In this document: one piece after another, positions 50,701 through 60,546 of the stretch | Layout of the letters: each line of letters begins with the position of its first letter | How positions within the stretch are numbered: the first letter of the stretch is position 1 | DNA from: Dorea phocaeensis | GTDB taxonomy: Bacteria > Bacillota > Clostridia > Lachnospirales > Lachnospiraceae | Direction: 5' to 3' | NCBI RefSeq assembly: GCF_900240315.1 | Contig: NZ_OEPZ01000002.1 | Span: forward strand, 124,001 to 188,000 | DNA length: 64,000 nucleotides | Notes under the pieces: model-generated | Seen by the model: the letters and a program-made list of their open reading frames with translations, nothing else | The model's database searches: none | Told to the model about the DNA's origin: nothing | Position numbers and translations under genes: made by a program

Positions 50701-51344
50701 ACGCCTGCCTTCTTACAGATATCTGCCACGCAGCACCGATCGCAATGAGGTGTGGTTCTCGCCGTGCAGACATCCCTTCCATGATATACCAACCGATGGC
50801 AGAAATCGCTTCCTTCCTCCGGCGGAATTAATTTCCATAACTCCATCTCTACCTTCTTCGGATCCTTGATTCCGTCCACCAGGCCCATTCGGTTCACCAA
50901 ACGAATGCAATGTGTGTCTGTTACAATTGCCGGCTGCCCGAAGACGTCTCCCATAATCAAGTTAGCGCTCTTTCTTCCGACCCCCGGGAGTGCCAGAAGC
51001 TTCTGAAAATCATCCGGCACCTTTCCGTCATATTCTTCCTGCAGAATCTTCATGCAGGCGCTGATATCACGCGCCTTGCTTCTTCCAAGCCCACAAGGCT
51101 TCACAATTGCCTCTATATCTTCCGGCGCTGCTGCCGCAAGAGACGCTACATCCGGATACTTCTCATACAATTTTTCTACAACTACATTCACTCTGGCATC
51201 GGTACATTGCGCTGCCAGCCGGACACTAACCAAAAGCTTCCAAGCCTGATCATAATCCAGCGTACAGCCAGCATCTGGATACTCTTTTTTCAGACGTTCA
51301 ATAATTTCCAGCGCCAGCTTTTGTTTCTTAGTCTGTCTCGCCAT
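50697..51344 (-). CDS. nth: Endonuclease III
   Basis: A 215-residue base-excision repair glycosylase/AP lyase for oxidised pyrimidines. Helix-hairpin-helix LLALPGVGRKSANLIMGDVF carries the catalytic Lys, and PAIVTDTHCIRLVNRMGL the catalytic Asp. The C-terminal cluster VCTARTTPHCDRCCVADICKKAG gives C-x7-C-x2-C-x5-C, one residue longer in the first loop than the E. coli C-x6-C. Start at ATG 51344 with AAAGGAACAAGCAG; the open frame reaches 51389 but overlaps the upstream gene. Its stop codon lies in repeat copy C. Confidence 0.95.
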   Translation of the reverse strand: MARQTKKQKLALEIIERLKKEYPDAGCTLDYDQAWKLLVSVRLAAQCTDARVNVVVEKLYEKYPDVASLAAAAPEDIEAIVKPCGLGRSKARDISACMKILQEEYDGKVPDDFQKLLALPGVGRKSANLIMGDVFGQPAIVTDTHCIRLVNRMGLVDGIKDPKKVEMELWKLIPPEEGSDFCHRLVYHGRDVCTARTTPHCDRCCVADICKKAGV

Positions 51345-51378
51345 CTGCTTGTTCCTTTCCACTTGGTTTCCGGTTCTT

Positions 51379-52482
51379 TTAAATTTCAATCAATTCGTAT
51401 TCCTGAGTTCCCAAGCCAATCTTTTCCGCATGCTCCAGGCATACTTTCCAGTCTGTCGTTGGTGCAGAATCAATAAAGTGATCATGGTGTACATGTGGCA
51501 TCTGATCCAACTGGCTTCCCGCAATAATTGGCTGACGATTCACTGCATCTGCACATGCACGGTCTAAAGCCACTGGGTCAAAGGATGCAAACATTCCCAC
51601 ATCCGGAACGATCGGAATATCATTTTCTGCATGACAGTCACAATTCGGAGATACATCAATTACCAAACTGATGTGGAAATGCGGCCGATCCTTTACAACC
51701 GCAAGACTGTACTCTGCAATCTTTTTATTCAAAATATCATTGGATTCATCACTTGCCGCACAGACTGCATCTTTTGGACAAACACCAATACATCTTCCAC
51801 AGCCCACACATTTGTCGTGATCAATGGACGCTTTCCCGGAAGTAATCACCGGCGCATCATGCGCACAGATCTTCACACAATTATAACATCCAATACAATC
51901 TTCCTGATTTACAAATGGCTTTCCTGCACTGTGCATCTCCATCTTTCCAGCTCTTGATCCGCATCCCATACCGATATTCTTAAGAGCACCGCCAAATCCC
52001 GTTGACTCATGTCCCTTAAAATGATTCAATGTAATGAATACGTCTGCATCCATAACTGCACGTCCAATCTTGGCCTCTTTCACATATTCCCCGTCAATCG
52101 GCACCAGTTCTTCATCAGTTCCTTTCAATCCGTCTGCAATAATCACATGACATCCTGTTGAAAATGGTGAAAATCCATTCTTATATGCAGATTCCAGATG
52201 ATCCAGCGCATTTTTACGTCCTCCTACATACAGCGTATTACAATCGGTCAAAAATGGTTTTCCCCCCAGCTCTTTCACCATATCCACTACAACCGCTGCA
52301 TAGTTCGGGCGCAGAAATGCCAGATTTCCCGGCTCTCCAAAATGCATCTTAATTGCCGCATACTTATTTTCAAAATCAATCTCCCCGATTCCTGCCGTCT
52401 TAATCAAACGTTTCAATTTCTGTGGAAGATTCTCGTGAAACGATGCTTTCATTGTTGTATAATATACTTTTGATTTCTCCAT
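51379..52482 (-). CDS. DUF362 domain protein with two 4Fe-4S clusters
   Basis: A 367-residue cytosolic protein. The N-terminal DUF362 part (AAIKMHFGEPGNLAFLRPNYAAVVVDMVKELGGKPFLTDCNTLYVGGR) and GHESTGFGGALKNIGMGCGSRAGKMEMHS are typical; two ferredoxin motifs (CIGCYNCVKICAHDAP, CVGCGRCIGVCPKDAV) sit centrally; CDCHAENDIPIVPDVGMFASFDPVALDRACADA closes it. Common in Clostridia, with unknown reaction. ATG 52482 after ACAGGAGGATAAGAATT. Likely transcribed with nth. Confidence 0.9.
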   Translation of the reverse strand: MEKSKVYYTTMKASFHENLPQKLKRLIKTAGIGEIDFENKYAAIKMHFGEPGNLAFLRPNYAAVVVDMVKELGGKPFLTDCNTLYVGGRKNALDHLESAYKNGFSPFSTGCHVIIADGLKGTDEELVPIDGEYVKEAKIGRAVMDADVFITLNHFKGHESTGFGGALKNIGMGCGSRAGKMEMHSAGKPFVNQEDCIGCYNCVKICAHDAPVITSGKASIDHDKCVGCGRCIGVCPKDAVCAASDESNDILNKKIAEYSLAVVKDRPHFHISLVIDVSPNCDCHAENDIPIVPDVGMFASFDPVALDRACADAVNRQPIIAGSQLDQMPHVHHDHFIDSAPTTDWKVCLEHAEKIGLGTQEYELIEI

Positions 52483-52573
52483 AATTCTTATCCTCCTGTA
52501 ATTCCTTTTCCATATTTTTTATCATAACATATTTGTCACAATTTCGGCTATTGCTTTATTGCTGCAGTCTCAA

Positions 52574-53479
52574 TTATTGTTTTATCAACTGAATATTCAA
52601 ATCCGTCTCTCCCTCAATGCCATCCACTGCACCCTGATTGGTATACTGCCAAAATTCAAATCGATAAGGGGTCTGAGGTTTGAGCTCGTAATCCGCATAC
52701 CAGATCGGGTATTCTTCCAACACCTTCAAATCCAGTTCATACGCTTCCCACAGCATATTGCTGTAAATTGCCGGCTGATAATCTGCTTCCTTGATCTTCT
52801 GACAGAACACTGCCGTATTTTTCGTAAATTGTTCTCCGGACACATTGTCTGTTCGCGCCTCATCATCAAGAATACTCTCCGGATCATAGACCACCGGAAG
52901 CTGAAGCTGATACCCGGCCAACTGCTGAAGCACCAGATCCGCCTCTTCCTCCGCCTCTGCTTCATTGACTGCCTGAGCAAAGAAATACACACCAACGTCT
53001 ATTCCCACACTCTGCGCCTCTACAATATTCTGATGAAACATAGCGTCAGTACAAAGCCGCCCTGCCTCCCCATATCCCCGGTATCCTACCCGAATAAATG
53101 CGAAATCATAACCAACTGCTTTCACCTTTTCCCAATCAATCTCTCCCTGATGCTCGGAAACATCAACACCAAGCCGATAAGTGTAACGCTCATCTCCCGT
53201 ATAGGAAAGTTGATAGCCGTCATGTAAGAATCCATCCAAATTATACGTATGCTTTTCAATTTCCGGTCGGATCTCCACCTCATAAGGCTGCCCATAGACA
53301 TCGACAAAATGAAGAATCTCTGGCTTCTTTTCACTACTCTTGTCTGTACTTTCTTCTGTAACTTCCTGCTTTTCTTTCTTTTCCTGTCCCTTCTTCTCTT
53401 CCGATCCTCCCTCACAGCCTGGCAACATAACTGCTGCCGTCAAGATACCAACAGCCGCCACATATTTTCCTCTAACCAT
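52574..53479 (-). CDS. GH25 lysozyme-type lipoprotein
   Basis: A 301-residue exported muramidase-like protein. Lipoprotein signal with MLPGCEGG (Cys 22), then a charged linker of Glu/Lys (residues 25-55), then a GH25 barrel: GVDVSEHQGEIDWEKVKAVGYDFAFIRVGYRGYGEAG, GVYFFAQAVNEAEAEEEADLVLQQL, PVVYDPES, PIWYADY and FEFWQYTN. The Asp and Glu of YDPES fit the catalytic DxE. It probably trims peptidoglycan at the cell surface. ATG 53479 after ATAAGGAGGCATCGA. Confidence 0.92.
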   Translation of the reverse strand: MVRGKYVAAVGILTAAVMLPGCEGGSEEKKGQEKKEKQEVTEESTDKSSEKKPEILHFVDVYGQPYEVEIRPEIEKHTYNLDGFLHDGYQLSYTGDERYTYRLGVDVSEHQGEIDWEKVKAVGYDFAFIRVGYRGYGEAGRLCTDAMFHQNIVEAQSVGIDVGVYFFAQAVNEAEAEEEADLVLQQLAGYQLQLPVVYDPESILDDEARTDNVSGEQFTKNTAVFCQKIKEADYQPAIYSNMLWEAYELDLKVLEEYPIWYADYELKPQTPYRFEFWQYTNQGAVDGIEGETDLNIQLIKQ

Positions 53480-53536
53480 TCGATGCCTCCTTATCCTTTT
53501 TTAATCTCCCTCTCATTTCTTTCCACAATTATAACA

Positions 53537-53582
53537 TAAAAAAAGACCTGCCCACATCAGTTTTCCTGATGCAGACAGGTCT
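53537..53582 (-). terminator. Terminator after the mgl operon / small membrane protein
   Basis: Stem AGACCTGTCTGCATCAG / CTGATGTGGGCAGGTCT (53544-53582) followed by seven T on the minus strand. Confidence 0.85.
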
Positions 53583-53587
53583 TTCTT

Positions 53588-53893
53588 CTACTTACGATCT
53601 TTTGTATTCTTATATCCTGCCATTAAGCCGAACAAGATTCCCCCAACCCCGATTACCGCAAACAAGATTGAGAATACAATCATCATTGTCTGTTCACTTC
53701 CGGACGTAACGGATATCTGTTTGAACATCTGATAGGACAGGTAGGCAAGGTAAAATCCTGCCATCGCATAGATTGCCGGTCTGGCTTTATTCTTCCAAGC
53801 GCTATTGTCTGTTGGCTGTTCTTCCGGCTCCATCATTTCATCTTCTTCCGTACGAACCGTTTCTTCCAGCTCTTCCTTCTGCTGTTCTTCCAT
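53588..53893 (-). CDS. Hypothetical membrane protein with acidic N-terminus
   Basis: A 101-residue protein not recognised. The first 30 residues are very acidic (EEQQKEELEETVRTEEDEMME), followed by two membrane helices (AIYAMAGFYLAYLSYQMF and MMIVFSILFAVIGVGGILFGLMAGY). It follows mglC by 36 nt and precedes a terminator, so it may be the last gene of the mgl unit. ATG 53893 after GAAGGGAGAAGCGGAT. Confidence 0.75.
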   Translation of the reverse strand: MEEQQKEELEETVRTEEDEMMEPEEQPTDNSAWKNKARPAIYAMAGFYLAYLSYQMFKQISVTSGSEQTMMIVFSILFAVIGVGGILFGLMAGYKNTKDRK

Positions 53894-53929
53894 ATCCGCT
53901 TCTCCCTTCTGTTTTGTTTTGGCTCTTAA

Positions 53930-55000
53930 TTATTTACGAACCAGGTACTTTCTCATATCGATCGCACAAGCAACGAGGATGATCAGACCCTTAATAACAT
54001 ACTGTAAGCTCTGGTTGATTGCCAGGAACTGTAATGCTACGAAGATAATTCTTAAGATAAATACTCCCATTACAACTCCACGGATTTTACCAGTACCACC
54101 TACGAAAGATACACCACCGATAACGCAGGCTGCAATGGCATCACACTCGTAGTTCAGACCAGTATTTGCCTGGTTAGAACCAATACGTGCAGACTCGATA
54201 AATCCTGTGATTGCATACATAGCACCAGCAAGTGTATGTACTAAAATAATTGTCTTTGCTACGTTAACACCAGATACGTTTGCTGCTTCTGGGTTAGAAC
54301 CTACTGCAAACATGTTCTTACCGAATGCAGTCTTATTCCAGATAAACCACATCAGTGCTACGATAAAGCAAGCGTACCATACATAGTTTGGAATCGGAAC
54401 TCCACTGATCTTGATTACACTTCCTGTTACAAAATCCTTAAATGACTGGTCAAGTCCTGATAAAGGCTGTCCGTTATTTCCATTAATCATAATGAACATT
54501 AACAGAACTCCATATACGATCAACTGTGTAGCAAGTGTTACGATAAATGGATGTAACTTAAAGTGTGCTACGAAGAATCCGTTTACAAGACCTACAACCG
54601 CACCAACTGCAACTACTACTAAAATAACCAACGGAATCGGAACTACCCCAAGTTCTGGGAAGATCTTTGTCGGGTAATCAGCTGCCTGCAAAAGAGCTGC
54701 TGCGATACATGCTGTAAGCCCAACTACACGACCTGCTGAAAGGTCTGTTCCTGTAAGTACGATACATCCAGCGATACCTACTGCGATCGGAATATTTGCC
54801 GCAGAAAGGGAAATAATATTTACAATAGATGCTGGTGTAGTAAAGTTCGGATTCTGTACTGCCGTATAAATAATCGCAATAATAATCAATACATACAGTG
54901 CATTATTGAGTGCGAACTCTTTCCAATAATTTCTTTTATCTTTGGCGTCTAATGCCTGGAAATCAGCGTAACGTCTTTTTAAATTTTCAACTGTTTTCAT
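53930..55000 (-). CDS. mglC: Galactose/methyl-galactoside ABC permease MglC
   Basis: A 356-residue membrane permease with about ten helices. The BPD_transp_2 features include SIVNIISLSAANIPIAVGIAGCIVLTGTDLSAGRVVGLTACIAA and AAVGAVVGLVNGFFVAHFKLHPFIVTLATQLIVYGV, plus EAANVSGVNVAKTIILVHTLAGAMYAITGFIESARIGSN (coupling region) and CVIGGVSFVGGTGKIRGVVMG. With MglA and MglB it imports galactose or glucose. 16 nt after mglA; ATG 55000 with TAGAGGAGGCCGGTTTTAA. Confidence 0.95.
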   Translation of the reverse strand: MKTVENLKRRYADFQALDAKDKRNYWKEFALNNALYVLIIIAIIYTAVQNPNFTTPASIVNIISLSAANIPIAVGIAGCIVLTGTDLSAGRVVGLTACIAAALLQAADYPTKIFPELGVVPIPLVILVVVAVGAVVGLVNGFFVAHFKLHPFIVTLATQLIVYGVLLMFIMINGNNGQPLSGLDQSFKDFVTGSVIKISGVPIPNYVWYACFIVALMWFIWNKTAFGKNMFAVGSNPEAANVSGVNVAKTIILVHTLAGAMYAITGFIESARIGSNQANTGLNYECDAIAACVIGGVSFVGGTGKIRGVVMGVFILRIIFVALQFLAINQSLQYVIKGLIILVACAIDMRKYLVRK

Positions 55001-55016
55001 TTAAAACCGGCCTCCT

Positions 55017-56516
55017 CTATACATATTTTGCCGCAAGGGTCATAATTTCTTCCTGAGTAGCTGTCTTTGCATCTACTTCACCTGCCAAACGTCCTCCTGA
55101 CATAACCAGAATTCTGTCGCAGATTCCCAAGAGCTCAGGCATCTCAGATGATACTACCATAACAACTTTATCCTTGTTTGCCAGATCAAGAATCAACTGG
55201 TAAATCTCATACTTTGCACCAACGTCGATACCTCTGGTAGGCTCATCCAGAAGCAGAACTTCCGGTTCAGTCAAAAGCCATCTTCCAAGGATAACCTTCT
55301 GCTGGTTACCACCTGACAGAGAACGAATCTTTGTTTCCTGCGTAGGTGTTTTAGTTCTCATCGCATCGATGGACCATTTTGTATCTGCCTTCATGGACTT
55401 TTCGCTTAAGTAAAGTCCGGCTTTTTTATGTTTTTTAAGGCTTGAAATAACTGTATTCTCACGGATACTCAAAATTCCAAAGATACCCGTTGCCCGTCTT
55501 TCCTCTGTCAACAGGGCAAATCCATTCTTGATGGACTCCCTAGCGTTACGATTCTTAACGACCTTGCCATCCAGTTTGATGACACCTTCTTTTCTCGTAG
55601 CGATTCCAAAAATATTCTCAAGCGTTTCTGTACGTCCGCTTCCGTCAAGGCCTGCTATACCGACAATCTCGCCCTTTCTGACATTGAAAGATACATCTTT
55701 GAGCATAGAATACTGAGCAGTCAGATGCTCTACTTCCAATGCAACCTCTCCCGGTTTATTGGTTTTTGGTGGGAACTGATTCGTCAGCTCACGTCCTACC
55801 ATCAGACGAATGATATCATCCATAGACAAATCATCTGCTGGTTCTGTTGCAACCCAAGTACCGTCACGCATGATTGTAATCTCATCAGAAATACGTTTGA
55901 TCTCTGCCATCTTATGTGATATATAGATAATACCGCATCCACGGTCTCTTAGCATATTAATGATTCTAAATAAATGTTCTACTTCTTCTTCTGTCAGTGA
56001 GGAAGTAGGTTCGTCAAATACAATAATTTTTGAATTAAATGAAACTGCTTTTGCAATCTCTACCATCTGTCTCTGTGACACTGGCATTGTGCTCATTACA
56101 CGTTTTGGATCTACATCAATTTCCAGTTCTTTAAACACGTCAAGAGTATCTTGATAGATCTTTCTTTCGTTTACCATGACCCCGCCAACTTTTGGATAAC
56201 GTCCAAGCCAGATATTATCCATAACGTTACGCTTTAATGCCTGGTTCAGTTCCTGGTGCACCATTGCCACACCGTTCTCCAGCGCTTCTTTAGAATTCTT
56301 GAAGTTTACTTCTTTTCCTTCTAATTTAATCGTTCCGCCATCTTTGTTATACATCCCAAACAGGCACTTCATCAATGTGGATTTACCGGCACCGTTCTCG
56401 CCCATAAGTGCGTGTACGGTTCCTCTCTTTACAGTCAGAGAAACATTATCTAAAGCCTTTACTCCTGGGAATTCTTTACTGATATTACTCATCTGTAAAA
56501 GAACTTCCTGTCCCAT
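55017..56516 (-). CDS. mglA: Galactose/methyl-galactoside ABC ATPase MglA
   Basis: A 499-residue duplicated sugar ABC ATPase. First cassette: [48 protein letters not shown]. Second cassette: degenerate Walker A ([16 protein letters not shown], normal for this family), [34 protein letters not shown] 56516 (MGQEVLLQ) is preferred, with GGAGGAATGGTC upstream, over an ATG six codons earlier. The hairpin at 56545-56577 separates it from mglB. Confidence 0.95.
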   Translation of the reverse strand: MGQEVLLQMSNISKEFPGVKALDNVSLTVKRGTVHALMGENGAGKSTLMKCLFGMYNKDGGTIKLEGKEVNFKNSKEALENGVAMVHQELNQALKRNVMDNIWLGRYPKVGGVMVNERKIYQDTLDVFKELEIDVDPKRVMSTMPVSQRQMVEIAKAVSFNSKIIVFDEPTSSLTEEEVEHLFRIINMLRDRGCGIIYISHKMAEIKRISDEITIMRDGTWVATEPADDLSMDDIIRLMVGRELTNQFPPKTNKPGEVALEVEHLTAQYSMLKDVSFNVRKGEIVGIAGLDGSGRTETLENIFGIATRKEGVIKLDGKVVKNRNARESIKNGFALLTEERRATGIFGILSIRENTVISSLKKHKKAGLYLSEKSMKADTKWSIDAMRTKTPTQETKIRSLSGGNQQKVILGRWLLTEPEVLLLDEPTRGIDVGAKYEIYQLILDLANKDKVVMVVSSEMPELLGICDRILVMSGGRLAGEVDAKTATQEEIMTLAAKYV

Positions 56517-56544
56517 GACCATTCCTCCATTCATCTTACTTCCA

Positions 56545-56577
56545 AAGAAAAGCAGTCCCCAATCTTCTGGCGACTGC
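56545..56577 (-). terminator. Intercistronic hairpin between mglB and mglA
   Basis: Stem GCAGTC / GACTGC (56552-56577) with a long loop, followed by TTTTCTTTGG on the minus strand. A partial terminator or stabilising hairpin here would raise binding-protein output over the ATPase, as is common in such operons. Confidence 0.5.
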
Positions 56578-56608
56578 CCTTCTTTATTAACATTTTACAA
56601 GTTTTTTA

Positions 56609-57739
56609 TTATTTTTCTTCACCTGTGTAGATTCCGTATGGAATGTAGATCTTCTTCTCAACTTTTTCAGACTTGTTGTAATCGTCTGTTCCGTCTAATA
56701 AGTCTTTTCCATCACCTACGTTCTGGGAAAGAAGTGCGATACATTCTGCCATACCTTCTGCATCCTGCTTGATTGTTCCAACCATTTTGCCATCAGCGAT
56801 CAGTTTCTTAGCAGAATCTGTAGCGTCTACACCAAATACAGGGATTGTCTTCTCTGGATCTCCAGTGTTGTAACCCTTGTCATTCAGAGCTGCAACTGCT
56901 CCCTCAGCCATTCCGTCGTTGTTACAGATGATCAGCTCGATCATGTTGTTGTTTCCTTCGTTGTACTGAGAAAGGTTTGTTGTCATGTAGTTGTTAGCTG
57001 CTGTAGCACTCCAGTTACCATCCTGGTCAACCTGGTACTTATCTGTGTTAGCTGAATCGAAGAACTCTAATGCTGGCTTTCCAGCTTCTTCCAACTTCTT
57101 ATCAGCATCTTCTACTGCATACTGTGTACGGTAGATAGCTTCAACGTTTCCTAACTGTCCCATGAACATAGCGTAAGAGATCTTTCCGTCTCCGTTCAGG
57201 TCAACTTTGTCGTAGTTCTCTACAACGTAGTCACCGATCATCTCGCCCTGCATATGTCCAGCTTCCGGAGCGTCTGTTCCTACGAATGCACATTTGTCAT
57301 ATGTATTCAGAACTACACCTTCTTCTCCTTCAGAATCCTCAACCGCACGGTTGAAGAAGATAACTGGGATATCTGCTGCTTTTGCTTTGTCGATGATCTG
57401 TGTAGAAGCATCGTTAGAACCAGAAGTAACAATGTTAACGATCAGCAGGTTAGCACCTGTCTGGATTGCTGTATCAATCTGCTCGTTCTGTGTTGTCTGG
57501 TTGCTGTTTCCATCGTAATCCTGATATTTAACACCCATCTCGTCAAGCTTCTTATCAAGAGCTGTACGAACAGATGAAATGTAAGTATCAGAGTATGTGT
57601 AGTAGAATACACCTACGTTCAGATCTGATTCCTTCTTATCTCCAGATCCGCCTTTGCTGTCTTCCTTTCCTCCGCATCCGACAGCCATTGCTGCTACCAT
57701 TGCTACGCAAAGTAACACTGCAATAATTTTCTTTTTCAT
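56609..57739 (-). CDS. mglB: Galactose/glucose-binding lipoprotein MglB
   Basis: A 376-residue secreted sugar receptor. Lipoprotein signal ends at MAVGCGGKED (Cys 22). The Peripla_BP_4 fold includes LNVGVFYYTYSDTYISSVRTALDKKLDEMG, IPVIFFNRAVEDSEG (sugar-stacking region, as in glucose/galactose-binding protein), ICNNDGMAEGAVAALNDKGYN, and PVFGVDATDSAKKLIADGKMVGTIKQDAEGMAE. A TATACT (57773-57778) lies 34 nt upstream without a good -35, compatible with activation by the YesN-type regulator. ATG 57739 after AAAAGGAGGTACATT. Confidence 0.94.
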   Translation of the reverse strand: MKKKIIAVLLCVAMVAAMAVGCGGKEDSKGGSGDKKESDLNVGVFYYTYSDTYISSVRTALDKKLDEMGVKYQDYDGNSNQTTQNEQIDTAIQTGANLLIVNIVTSGSNDASTQIIDKAKAADIPVIFFNRAVEDSEGEEGVVLNTYDKCAFVGTDAPEAGHMQGEMIGDYVVENYDKVDLNGDGKISYAMFMGQLGNVEAIYRTQYAVEDADKKLEEAGKPALEFFDSANTDKYQVDQDGNWSATAANNYMTTNLSQYNEGNNNMIELIICNNDGMAEGAVAALNDKGYNTGDPEKTIPVFGVDATDSAKKLIADGKMVGTIKQDAEGMAECIALLSQNVGDGKDLLDGTDDYNKSEKVEKKIYIPYGIYTGEEK

Positions 57740-57836
57740 AATGTACCTCCTTTTGACATTTGATTTACACTTAGTATAGCATCAGAGCCTGTCCAAACCC
57801 ATAGGATAATCTCAGAAAAATGTTCAAAATAATACT

Positions 57837-58847
57837 CTACCTGGTTTCTTCAAATGTAAATAACATACGTTGGCATGCTTCGCTGTACATGTTCTCCTTC
57901 ACCACAAGCTGTGTCTCGGTATCGATCTCCTTCTCCGTGATCGCATATCCATTCAAAACTTTGTAAGCGCTTTCTACTCCTATATATCCCATGGCGTAAG
58001 GATTCTGAACGATCAGCGCATCGACTTCCCCGCTTTCCAGCATATCTACCGAAATCACATTGCTGTCAAATGCCACAACCCGAATCCTGTCTCCCGCCTT
58101 TAACTCCTGAATCGCGTATCCTACTCCTAGGCTCGTCCACTCATTAAATGTTACTAATACATTAATCTCCGGATGCTCTTCTAACATCCGAAGCGTAGCG
58201 GATTTTGCCGAGTCAATCGTAGACCTCGCATTCACAGATTCCACAATAGTTGCACGCTCATCTTTTTTCAAAGTGTCCGTCATCCCCTGTTCTCTGGTCT
58301 GTCCATTTTCAGACACTTTGTCAAAATTAACAACTCCGACATAAATCTTGTCTTCCTCTCCAGCCAAAGCTGCCTCGCCCGCCATCTGCCCCGCCTCATA
58401 ATTGTCGGTTCCGATTCTGCACTCCACCCGGTTGCTATTGACATCGCTGTCAATCACGATGATCTTCACGCCTTTTTGAGCCGCTGCATTAATGGCATCT
58501 GCATTTTCTTCATAATCAATCGCTGAAAAAATAATAGCATCTGCCCCATCTGCCACAGCCTCTTCAATCATATCATTCTGGGTCTGATAGTCCTCTTCAT
58601 TCTTAGGTCCTATCGTCATCAAATCCATATTATATTCTGTACTAGCTGCATTTGCTCCTGAAAATACAGACTTCCAGAACTCTGATTCCGTTGATTTAGC
58701 AATCAAGACAACCTTTTTTTTACGATCTGACTCCAATGCCTTCCCCTTTTTTAGGAAGCCCATTCCTCCACAGCCTGCTAACAGCCCTACACAAAGCGCA
58801 AGCACAAGACCAACGCTTACCAGCTTATATTTTCTTCTATTTGCCAT
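57837..58847 (-). CDS. Sugar-binding lipoprotein associated with a YesM/YesN system
   Basis: A 336-residue Peripla_BP_4 protein with lipoprotein signal (GLLAGCGGMG, Cys 26). Features: KKVVLIAKSTESEFWKSVFSGANAASTEYNMDL, DGADAIIFSAIDYEENADAINAAAQKGVKIIVIDSDVNS, CRIGTDNYEAGQMAGEAAL, VNVLVTFNE-like stretch and VVAFDSNVISVDMLESGEVDALIVQNPYAMGYIGV. It is encoded between the sensor kinase (overlap 11 nt) and mglB, so it may present a sugar signal to the kinase rather than serve transport. Confidence 0.88.
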   Translation of the reverse strand: MANRRKYKLVSVGLVLALCVGLLAGCGGMGFLKKGKALESDRKKKVVLIAKSTESEFWKSVFSGANAASTEYNMDLMTIGPKNEEDYQTQNDMIEEAVADGADAIIFSAIDYEENADAINAAAQKGVKIIVIDSDVNSNRVECRIGTDNYEAGQMAGEAALAGEEDKIYVGVVNFDKVSENGQTREQGMTDTLKKDERATIVESVNARSTIDSAKSATLRMLEEHPEINVLVTFNEWTSLGVGYAIQELKAGDRIRVVAFDSNVISVDMLESGEVDALIVQNPYAMGYIGVESAYKVLNGYAITEKEIDTETQLVVKENMYSEACQRMLFTFEETR

Positions 58848-60546
58848 CGCTTTCCCTCTCTGTTACTTTCGGCATCCGAATGGTCACGCGGGTTCCCTCG
58901 TCCAGTTCACTGGTGATAGAAAGACCATATTCTTCTCCAAAGTATATTTTAATTCTGTCATTTACGTTTTTGATTCCGATACCGGTTCGGTCTCCCCGCT
59001 CTTTTTTCATAATTTCCTGACACTGTTCTTCTGTCATTCCCACACCGTTGTCTTCTACTGCCAGAATAATGTCGTCCTGATCCTGATGCACTTCAATTAG
59101 AATCTCTCCTTCATCTACCATACGGTTAATTCCGTGATAAATTGCATTTTCTATAATCGGCTGAAGTGTAATCTTATTACAAAGGTAGCCTAAACATTCT
59201 TCATCCACATCAAAATGATAGGTAAACTGATTCTTATACCTGAATTTTTGAATTCTCAAATAACTCTCTGCATGCTGAATCTCTTTTTCTATCGTAATCA
59301 ATTCATGCCCTTTACTGATACTGATTCGGAAAAGCTTTGCAAGTGACGTTACCATGTCTTCTGCATCCTGACTTCTGCCATCTTCACACAGCCATGCAAT
59401 CGCATCCAATGTATTATATAGAAAGTGCGGATTGATCTGTGCCTGCAGCGCTTTTAACTCTGTCTTTCTAAGTGTAATCTCTTCCCGCCTTACTTTTTCC
59501 ATCAACTTCTGAATCCGAACGACCATATGTTCAAAAGATCTGGATAATTCCACAATTTCTTCTGTTCCGCCTACTTGCTGATACGTATAATTTTCTGCAT
59601 TCTTCTCGAATGACCGCATTGCCTGCGTCAGCTTTTTTACCGGTTTTGCAAAAATATTGGAAATCAAAATTCCAACAAACAGCGTACCAATCAATACAAT
59701 AATCAAAATCAGAATCAACAGCAGCACCATATCTTCTACCTTATTGGTCACCATCTCATCTACGTAACAAACGCCTACAATGCGCCACTTGCTTTCTGAC
59801 AGTGTCCGGGTTGTATAAATTGCTTCTTCCCCATATTCGACTCCATCTTCGCCTCTGGCGTTCTCCTTCTTCAATCCGGAATAGATCAGCTGCTGCTGTG
59901 GATGATAGACAATATTGCCGTCGGTATCTTCAATATAACAATATCCATGAGCGCCAATTCCTACATCGTCCACATAATTCGCAATATTGGAAAATCGAAT
60001 ATCCATTGCCACCTTAATCTTCTGATCATCCGCATCCTGAATAATCTGAGAAATGGTAACTACCCAAGGGTAATATTGTTTAAACAGGGTTGCCACATGT
60101 GGTTTACTGATATGCATCCTTCCGTCATCCGGGACTTTAACATCCGATAAATTCTGATAACAGTTCGGTTTCATGGTTTCCCCACTGGACCAGCACTCCA
60201 TCAGTTCTCCCTCTTCATTATAAGTAGTAACCGCCACAACATCTTCCCGGATCTCTACCAAATCCTGAATAAACTCACCCGGATTGGTACCCTGAAGCTG
60301 GAAACTGGTACGAATCGTTCCCAACACTTCTTCCATATCTCGTGTGTAGGATTCTACCATATTTTGTACCTGTACCACCGATTGCTCGCTGCTGGTTACC
60401 GCATTTCGCTCTACGCCTTTTCTGTAAATCTGCGTGAATACCAAAATAGTAATAATAGAAGTCAGAAGCACTATAGCTGCCACCAGCAAGGTAAAAATCA
60501 ACGATAAGGACAAGCCCCTTTTTTCTTTTTCAGCCTTTTTTATCAT
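58837..60546 (-). CDS. YesM-type sensor histidine kinase
   Basis: A 569-residue membrane kinase. Two helices flank an extracytoplasmic Cache-like domain (about residues 35-270); HAMP follows (ILISNIFAKPVKKLTQAMRSFEKNAENYTYQQVGGTEEIVELSRSFEHM); then His_kinase with KALQAQINPHFLYNTLDAIAWLCEDG (phospho-His) and HATPase_c with IIENAIYHGINRM, VEDNGVGM and GIGIKNVNDRIKIYFG. The LytS/YesM class pairs with AraC-type regulators. ATG 60546 overlaps the regulator stop (ATGA). Confidence 0.93.
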   Translation of the reverse strand: MIKKAEKEKRGLSLSLIFTLLVAAIVLLTSIITILVFTQIYRKGVERNAVTSSEQSVVQVQNMVESYTRDMEEVLGTIRTSFQLQGTNPGEFIQDLVEIREDVVAVTTYNEEGELMECWSSGETMKPNCYQNLSDVKVPDDGRMHISKPHVATLFKQYYPWVVTISQIIQDADDQKIKVAMDIRFSNIANYVDDVGIGAHGYCYIEDTDGNIVYHPQQQLIYSGLKKENARGEDGVEYGEEAIYTTRTLSESKWRIVGVCYVDEMVTNKVEDMVLLLILILIIVLIGTLFVGILISNIFAKPVKKLTQAMRSFEKNAENYTYQQVGGTEEIVELSRSFEHMVVRIQKLMEKVRREEITLRKTELKALQAQINPHFLYNTLDAIAWLCEDGRSQDAEDMVTSLAKLFRISISKGHELITIEKEIQHAESYLRIQKFRYKNQFTYHFDVDEECLGYLCNKITLQPIIENAIYHGINRMVDEGEILIEVHQDQDDIILAVEDNGVGMTEEQCQEIMKKERGDRTGIGIKNVNDRIKIYFGEEYGLSITSELDEGTRVTIRMPKVTERESDGK